From VXRJ01 sp964636705 (GTDB lineage Bacteria > Acidobacteriota > Vicinamibacteria > Vicinamibacterales > UBA8438), in the NCBI GenBank assembly GCA_964636705.1, contig CAZWUJ010000004.1:62001-126000 (forward strand): 64,000 bases of DNA. The letters are read 5' to 3'. Below, piece by piece: positions 58,866 to 64,000 of the stretch. Under the pieces are notes generated by a model that ran no database searches, was not told the origin of the DNA, and saw only the letters and a list, made by a program, of their open reading frames with translations. The position numbers and the translations under genes are program-made. Position 1 is the stretch's first letter. Each line of letters opens with the position of its first letter.

Positions 58866-60505
58866 TCCCGGCCCTCGTCGTCATCGCCTACCTCGGCGTC
58901 GTCCTCTACATCGGCATCTTCGCGTTCCGCCGGGCGCCGGGCGGCGAGCAGGCGGAGGGTTACTTTCTCGCCAACCGTTCGCTCGGCCAGTACGTCTTCC
59001 TGCTGTCGCTCTTCGGCACCAACATGACGGCGTTCACCATCCTGGGATCGGCGGGGCACGCCTTCGCCAACGGCGTCGTCACCTACGGCCTGATGGGATC
59101 GTCGTCCGCGTTCATCATTCCGTTGACGCTCTACCTGTTCGGCACGCGCGTCTGGGCCCTCGGCAAGCGCCATGGCTTCATGACGCCGGTGCAGATGTAC
59201 CGGGACCGCTGGGAGTGCGGTCACATCGGCACGGCCATCTTCGCGTTGCAGGCGGCGCTGCTCGTGCCCTACATCGTCATCGCGGTGATGGGAGGCGGGA
59301 CGACGCTCAGCGCGGTGAGCGGCGGCGTCGTGCCGTACTGGTTCGGCGGGGCGATCGTCGCCGCGGTGGTGATGGGCTACGTCTTCTTCGGCGGCATGCG
59401 CGGCACGGCCTGGGTCAACACGTTCCAGACCGTCTTGTTCCTCACGTTCGGGGCGGCCGCCATCATCTTCATCGGAGTCAGCATCGGCGGTTTTCCGCAG
59501 GCGATGGAGCGGCTGCTCGACTCGCCGGAGACCGCGCCGCTCCTCTCACGGGAGCGGATCCCGCCGCGGTTCTTCTTCAGCTACATGCTGATCCCGCTCT
59601 CGTCGATCATGTTCCCGCACATCTCCATCTTCTGCCTGACGGCGCGCCGGATGGGCCAGTTCCGGAAGACCGTCATCTTCTATCCGCTCTGCATCCTGGC
59701 CATCTGGCTGCCCTGCACGTTCCTGGGGCTGGCCGCCAACGCGATGTCGGACGTGCCGGCGATCGACGGGAAGCTGGAAGCGCGCGCCGAGCTGGCGGCG
59801 GGGCGCGACTCACTGACGGCGGAAGAGACGGCGTCGCTCCAGCGCGAGGCGGCGGGCGACGACGTCATCATCCTGATGCTGGAGTACTACGCGCCGCTCT
59901 GGCTCGCCGGCCTGCTCGGCGCCGGGATCATGGCCGCGGTGATGGCGAGCGACTCGCAGATCCTGGCCCTCTCGACGATGTTCACGGAAGACGTCTTCAC
60001 CTACTACGGGGGGACCTCCCGCTTCGGACCGGCCGTGCAGGTCCAGACGGGACGATTATTCGTCGTCCTGATCGCGCTGGTCGCCTATGTCATTGCCCTC
60101 AACGTATCGCCCGGCATCTTCGGTCTCGCCGTGCAGTACGCCTTCTCCGGCTTCGCGTCGATGCTGCCGCTGCTCGTGGCGGCGCTTTTCTGGCGCGGCA
60201 GCACCAAGTGGGGGGCGCTCGCGGTGGTCGTCTGGACGGCGCTGACGATGGCGGGCGTCGCCCTGCTGCAGGCGGTCGTACCCGCTCCGCCGCCGGGGGT
60301 CATCGTCCCCGTGTGGACCGTCGGCGGCGCCGAGATCATCACGCGAACGCCGGGCGGCACCGACGTCCTCGGGTTCATGCCGGTGCTGCCGATGCTGCTC
60401 GGCTCGTCGCTGCTGATGGTGGTGGTCTCGTGGCTGACGCCAAAGCCGGCGGCGACGACGCTGACCCGCTACTTCGCGGAGCGGACCCAGCCACCGCGGG
60501 CCTGA
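58862..60505 (+). CDS. sodium:solute symporter (SSS) family protein
   Basis: A 547-residue inner-membrane transporter with about thirteen helices. The family core LFGTNMTAFTILGSAGHAFANG is near residue 50, and GHIGTAIFALQAALLVPYIVIAVMGGG near 120. GAGIMAAVMASDSQILALSTMFTEDVF near 360 includes the sodium-site serines/threonines. It starts at a GTG overlapping the DUF3311 stop codon. It likely imports an organic acid, amino acid or pantothenate-like solute; sequence alone does not decide. Confidence 0.9.
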   Translation: MIPALVVIAYLGVVLYIGIFAFRRAPGGEQAEGYFLANRSLGQYVFLLSLFGTNMTAFTILGSAGHAFANGVVTYGLMGSSSAFIIPLTLYLFGTRVWALGKRHGFMTPVQMYRDRWECGHIGTAIFALQAALLVPYIVIAVMGGGTTLSAVSGGVVPYWFGGAIVAAVVMGYVFFGGMRGTAWVNTFQTVLFLTFGAAAIIFIGVSIGGFPQAMERLLDSPETAPLLSRERIPPRFFFSYMLIPLSSIMFPHISIFCLTARRMGQFRKTVIFYPLCILAIWLPCTFLGLAANAMSDVPAIDGKLEARAELAAGRDSLTAEETASLQREAAGDDVIILMLEYYAPLWLAGLLGAGIMAAVMASDSQILALSTMFTEDVFTYYGGTSRFGPAVQVQTGRLFVVLIALVAYVIALNVSPGIFGLAVQYAFSGFASMLPLLVAALFWRGSTKWGALAVVVWTALTMAGVALLQAVVPAPPPGVIVPVWTVGGAEIITRTPGGTDVLGFMPVLPMLLGSSLLMVVVSWLTPKPAATTLTRYFAERTQPPRA

Positions 60506-60533
60506 CATCGCAGCCAGGAGGGGCTCGCAGGCT

Positions 60534-61823
60534 ATGCGCACCGTCGACGCGGTCGGCCTCTGGTGCGCGATCGGCTACGCCGCTCTCGCCGTTCTGGCGC
60601 GGCAACCGGGCGAGCCGGACGTGGCCGCGTTCCTCCTCATCGCCGCCTGGACCGGGCTGCCGGTGTTCGGGCTCTACTGGCTGCTCCGCCGCCGCGGCGA
60701 GCCGGTTCCGGTAGGACACCTCTTCCTCTGGGCGATCGTCTTCCGGGTCTGCGGGCTGTTTGGCGGGCCGTTCTACGAGGACGATTTCTATCGCTACCTG
60801 TGGGACGCCTACCGCTTTGCGACGGCCGGCACGCCCTACGGCGACGCGCCGGAGACGTTCTTTGTCGATCCGGGCGTTCCGGCGCTGTTTCAACGCGTAC
60901 TGGACGGGATCAACTACCCGGAGCTGCCCACCATCTACGGCCCGACGTTGCAGGTCATCTTCCTGCTCGGCTATTGGGTGCAGCCGGCCAGCGTCACGGT
61001 CCTGCAGGTCATGCTCATCGGCGTCGATCTGGCCATGCTGGCTCTGCTGCTGCGTCTGACCTCGGCACGCAACGTGCTCCTCTACGCGTGGTGTCCGCTG
61101 GTGGTCAAGGAGATCGCGTTTACCGCGCACCCGGACGGGGCCGGGGCGTGCCTGGTGCTCGCCGCCATCGTTCTCGCGCGGAACCGGAGCTGGCCGGGCG
61201 CCGCCATCCTTCTGGGGCTCGCCGCCGGGGCCAAGGCGTTCGGTCTGGTGCTCGCGCCGCTCGTGCTGGCGCGCGCGCCGGTCCGCTACTGGATCCTGTG
61301 CGGGGCGACGCTGGCCGCGCTGTACGCCCCGTTCGCCTTGCAGGGAGCGACGGACCTGGCCACGTTCCAGGTCTTCGCCCGGGAGTGGGAGTTCAACTCC
61401 GCGCTCTTCGGGTTGCTTGCGACCGTTGTCCCGCGCTTCGAGCTGCGGGTTGTTCTGGGCCTCGTCTTCGCCGTGGCGTGGGGTTGCTACTATCGCCTCT
61501 ACACGCAAGGTGGCGTACATGGAATACCGCGGGGCGACTGGCTGTACGGCGCGCTGCTCGCGGTATCCCCGGTGATCAATCCATGGTACCTGCTCTGGTT
61601 GCTGCCATTCGCCGCGCTCTTCCCGAGCGTTTGGGCATGGACCGCGTCGAGCGCCGTCCTTCTCAGCTACGTCACCTACCTGAACCTGCAGGACTACGCC
61701 TTGGATCCCTACGCGCAGCCCATCTGGGTGCGTTGGCTCGAGTTCGGCCTGGTTCTCGTGGCGCTCGGCGTCGATTGGGCCCGGCGCACCAGGCTCCGAC
61801 ACAGCGGTGAGGCAGAACGATGA
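60534..61823 (+). CDS. polytopic membrane glycosyltransferase (DUF2029/mannosyltransferase-like)
   Basis: A 429-residue protein with about eleven hydrophobic helices. FYEDDFYRYLWDAYRFATAGTPYGDAP near 80-110 resembles the first periplasmic loop of GT-C transferases, with an acidic EDD cluster as possible catalytic site. VLAARNRSWPGAAILLGLAAGAKAFGLVLAP-like helices follow. Such enzymes use polyprenyl-phosphate sugars at the outer face of the inner membrane. The next gene overlaps by four bases (ATGA). Confidence 0.75.
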   Translation: MRTVDAVGLWCAIGYAALAVLARQPGEPDVAAFLLIAAWTGLPVFGLYWLLRRRGEPVPVGHLFLWAIVFRVCGLFGGPFYEDDFYRYLWDAYRFATAGTPYGDAPETFFVDPGVPALFQRVLDGINYPELPTIYGPTLQVIFLLGYWVQPASVTVLQVMLIGVDLAMLALLLRLTSARNVLLYAWCPLVVKEIAFTAHPDGAGACLVLAAIVLARNRSWPGAAILLGLAAGAKAFGLVLAPLVLARAPVRYWILCGATLAALYAPFALQGATDLATFQVFAREWEFNSALFGLLATVVPRFELRVVLGLVFAVAWGCYYRLYTQGGVHGIPRGDWLYGALLAVSPVINPWYLLWLLPFAALFPSVWAWTASSAVLLSYVTYLNLQDYALDPYAQPIWVRWLEFGLVLVALGVDWARRTRLRHSGEAER

Positions 61824-62692
61824 TGACAAAGACAGTCCAGACAGAAGACACGGTGAAGAAGAACCGGCGCCGGCAGCTCGCCGCGGCCCTGTTTGGCGCC
61901 GGCGTGTTCGCACTCGCGTGCGGCGCGCCCGTGCCGGAAGAAATCGCGGGCTGGGACGTGAGCGACGAAACCAGCGTCGAACAACTCGACCACGGTCCGT
62001 GGCAGGCGATCCTGGACGGCTACGTCGCCACCGACGAGGCGGGCGTCAATCTCTTCGACTACGAAGGTCTGCAGGCGAACGCCGGGGACACCGCGAAGCT
62101 GAACGGGTACCTGGAATACCTCCAGGGCCTCGACCCGCGCGACTATTCCCGCGCGGAGCAGATGGCCTACTGGATCAACTTCTACAACGCGTTGACCGTC
62201 AAGGTCGTGCTCGACGAGTACCCCGTGGAGACCATCCGGGACATCCACGAGGGCGTGGTGCCCTACACCGGGCCCTGGGACGACGTGCACGCTCGCGTCA
62301 CCGACGAGGATCTCACGCTCAATCACATGGAACACGGGATCCTGCGTCCCCTCTGGCGGGACGAACGGATCCACTACGCTGTCAACTGCGCCGCCTACGG
62401 CTGCCCGCATCTGATCGACACGGCGTTCACCGCCGCCAACACCGAAGAGTTGCTCGAAACCGGAGCGAAGGCGTATGTCAACAACTTCCGGGGCGTGGAT
62501 GTGGTCGACGAGGATTTCATCGTCATCTCCAGCATCTACGACTGGTACGCGGAGGACTTCGGAGACACGGAGGCGTCGGTGCTGGAGCATCTGCGCAAGT
62601 ACGCCGACGGGGAGCTGGCGGCGTTCCTGGAGAACTTCGAGGGGGCGCTCGAGTACGACTACGACTGGAGCCTGAACGCGCAGAACCGCTGA
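61820..62692 (+). CDS. DUF547 domain lipoprotein
   Basis: A 290-residue exported protein. A twin-arginine-like basic start (KKNRRRQ) leads into a hydrophobic core and the lipobox FALAC. The DUF547 domain covers about 60-270, with QMAYWINFYNALTVKVVLDEYP near 115, LTLNHMEHGILRP near 170 and HYAVNCAAYGCPHL near 195. Asn-His-Cys residues in these motifs recall a papain/transglutaminase-like site, but activity is unproven. It is translationally coupled to the glycosyltransferase gene. Confidence 0.85.
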   Translation: MMTKTVQTEDTVKKNRRRQLAAALFGAGVFALACGAPVPEEIAGWDVSDETSVEQLDHGPWQAILDGYVATDEAGVNLFDYEGLQANAGDTAKLNGYLEYLQGLDPRDYSRAEQMAYWINFYNALTVKVVLDEYPVETIRDIHEGVVPYTGPWDDVHARVTDEDLTLNHMEHGILRPLWRDERIHYAVNCAAYGCPHLIDTAFTAANTEELLETGAKAYVNNFRGVDVVDEDFIVISSIYDWYAEDFGDTEASVLEHLRKYADGELAAFLENFEGALEYDYDWSLNAQNR

Positions 62693-62703
62693 GGAGGTGC
62701 TGC

Positions 62704-63861
62704 ATGGCGAGAGCACGACTCGTGCGCGCGATCGGCGGGGCGGCCGCCGCGTCGTCCCTGCTGGCCTGTGCCGGTCCGGAATCGCCGGCGTCGTCGTCGG
62801 AGTCGGTTGCGGAGGCTCTCGCTGAGGCCGCGCCGGCCGGAGGACAGGCGCTGTACTTCCCGGCCGCCGATGGGACCTGGGAGACGGTTGATCCGGCGGC
62901 GGTCGGCTGGGACGCCGAGGGGCTCGAGGCGGCCCTCACCGTCGCTGCGGAACGGGACTCGACCGGTGTGGTCATCCTCCACGGCGGGCGGATCCTGGCG
63001 GAGCGGCACTGGACGCTGGACTCCCCGTCGCGCGGACACGTGAACGGCAGCTACGGACCCAACGGCGACGGACACGCGATCGAAGACGTCGCTTCCGTGC
63101 AGAAGAGCGTGGTTGCGGTTCTCGTCGGGATGGCGCGGGAGCGAGGGCTGCTGACCCTCGACGATCCGGTCACCGATTACCTGGGGCGGTGGACCGAGGC
63201 GTCGGAAGAGCAGGAACGCGCGGTCACCATCCGCCACCTGATGGCCATGACGACCGGCCTCACGCCCGCGCTGGAGCACGACGCCGCGCCGGGCGAGAAG
63301 TGGCTCTACAACACGCCCGCCTATCACCACCTCCTCCGCATCGTCGCCGCCGCCGCCGATCTCGACCGCAACGCAGTCACGCGGGAGTGGCTGACGGGGC
63401 GCCTCGGCATGCGGGACTCGCGGTGGGAGCCGCGTCCCTGGGCGGCATCCGCCATTGGAACGGGCTTCGCGGCCACGGCCCGCGACCTGGCGCGCTTCGG
63501 CCTGTTCATCCTGGCCGGCGGGACCTGGGACGGCGAGACCGTCATCCACGCCACGGAGTACCTGTCGGAGATGCTGCGGCCGTCGCAGACGCTGAACCCG
63601 TCGTACGGCCTCCTGTGGTGGGTCAACGGCCAGAATTCTTCGCAGTCCTGGGCGATTCCGCCGGTGACGACCGCCGGCACCCTCATCGCGGCCGCGCCGG
63701 CCGACCTGGTCGCCGCGCAGGGCGCCCGCGACCGAAAGCTCTACGTCGTACCGAGTCTGGATCTGGTCGTCAGCCGCCTGGGCGACGCCGGCTCGCGCGA
63801 CGGCTCATCGTTCAACGACGCTTTCTGGGAGCGCCTGGCCGAAGCCGCGCCGCAAGGCTGA
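62704..63861 (+). CDS. serine hydrolase, beta-lactamase/class C fold
   Basis: A 385-residue exported lipoprotein-like protein (signal ending SLLAC). The penicillin-binding fold motifs are S-x-x-K in SVQKS near residue 138 and Y-x-N-like YNTPAY near 203. A C-terminal beta strand replaces KTG with a non-canonical VTTAGT stretch. A conserved MTTGLTP lies near 182. The family includes esterases, D-aminopeptidases and beta-lactamase-like hydrolases; resistance activity should not be assumed. GGAGG sits upstream of the ATG; it follows the DUF547 gene by 11 bases. Confidence 0.88.
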   Translation: MARARLVRAIGGAAAASSLLACAGPESPASSSESVAEALAEAAPAGGQALYFPAADGTWETVDPAAVGWDAEGLEAALTVAAERDSTGVVILHGGRILAERHWTLDSPSRGHVNGSYGPNGDGHAIEDVASVQKSVVAVLVGMARERGLLTLDDPVTDYLGRWTEASEEQERAVTIRHLMAMTTGLTPALEHDAAPGEKWLYNTPAYHHLLRIVAAAADLDRNAVTREWLTGRLGMRDSRWEPRPWAASAIGTGFAATARDLARFGLFILAGGTWDGETVIHATEYLSEMLRPSQTLNPSYGLLWWVNGQNSSQSWAIPPVTTAGTLIAAAPADLVAAQGARDRKLYVVPSLDLVVSRLGDAGSRDGSSFNDAFWERLAEAAPQG

Positions 63862-63983
63862 CGCCCGGCACGAAAACCAACGTCGCGGTCACTCGTTTCC
63901 CGAGAACTACCGGCAACCATACGCTTGTGTAGGGTATGCTTGCGCATTGGGTATGGCTCAACCCTGGGATTGGAGAGGACTTC

Positions 63984-64000
63984 ATGAAGCGTTACTTCGT
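63984..64000 (+). CDS. start of a gene cut by the window edge
   Basis: ATG at 63984 with GGAGAGG six bases ahead, followed by codons for MKRYF. Only five complete codons are visible, so no product can be assigned. The 122 bases between it and the previous gene show no clear promoter or repeat. Confidence 0.5.

Noticed and set aside
62704..63861. Calling the hydrolase an antibiotic-resistance beta-lactamase
   Set aside because: Only the general SxxK and Y-N motifs are present. The KTG motif is not canonical and the family is mostly esterases and peptidases.

Overview
The window is 64 kb of dense, GC-rich (roughly two-thirds G+C) bacterial chromosome. There is no rRNA, CRISPR array, insertion sequence or phage gene that I can see, and no tRNA that I noticed. 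Gene content points to an Acidobacteriota-like organism, perhaps near Vicinamibacteria. It carries a MacB-type orphan permease of the acidobacterial duplicated (ADOP) kind, secreted PQQ-type beta-propeller and 'GIW' proteins, Gcw_chp/TorF outer-membrane proteins and a succinylase-type lysine pathway. The taxonomy is inference from gene families, not from a marker gene.

Layout. (1) 0-6.6 kb: the end of tag, a secreted cyclase-family protein, the lysine/meso-DAP genes (dapD-dapE on +, dapB-dapA on -), a quinone oxidoreductase and a SEC-C protein. (2) 6.6-20 kb: the nitrogen-status cascade, with glnE on + and glnD-glnB-glnA, two TorF porins, amtB-glnK and a sigma-54 activator on -. (3) 20-27.3 kb: gltD, gltB and a LysR regulator. 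(4) 27.4-33.7 kb: a sulfur-assimilation operon (TauE/SafE transporter, APS reductase, CysG, siroheme reductase, an unknown protein). A poly-cysteine leader peptide and an intrinsic terminator precede it. (5) 33.7-36.9 kb: RHH and DUF4202 proteins, then a decaying RloA/RloB-like and PIN-toxin island set among repeats. (6) 36.9-43.3 kb: a fused ATP sulfurylase/APS kinase and assorted metabolic genes. (7) 43.4-46.6 kb: a LuxE-like/LuxC-like pair around a DUF4399 lipoprotein. (8) 46.6-64 kb: ABC export genes, an enoyl-CoA hydratase, the ADOP permease, oligopeptidase B, an AAA/DUF4143 protein, a beta-propeller protein, a DUF3311-SSS symporter pair, a glycosyltransferase, a DUF547 protein and a beta-lactamase-fold hydrolase.

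How it works together. From 33.4 kb down to 9.9 kb every gene lies on the minus strand, and nearly all serve sulfate-to-cysteine or ammonia-to-glutamate assimilation. GlnD would uridylylate the two P-II proteins, both with Tyr51 in the T-loop. GlnE would adenylylate GlnA at a conserved tyrosine. AmtB-GlnK sit behind a consensus sigma-54 promoter with a 34-bp palindrome upstream, next to a GAF-AAA+ activator gene.

The most striking signal is the leader of the sulfur operon. It is a 37-codon ORF with eight cysteine codons (seven consecutive), right behind a TTGACA/TACAAT promoter. An intrinsic terminator follows, whose 5' arm can pair alternatively with a segment of the leader ORF. This is the architecture of a cysteine-responsive transcription attenuator.
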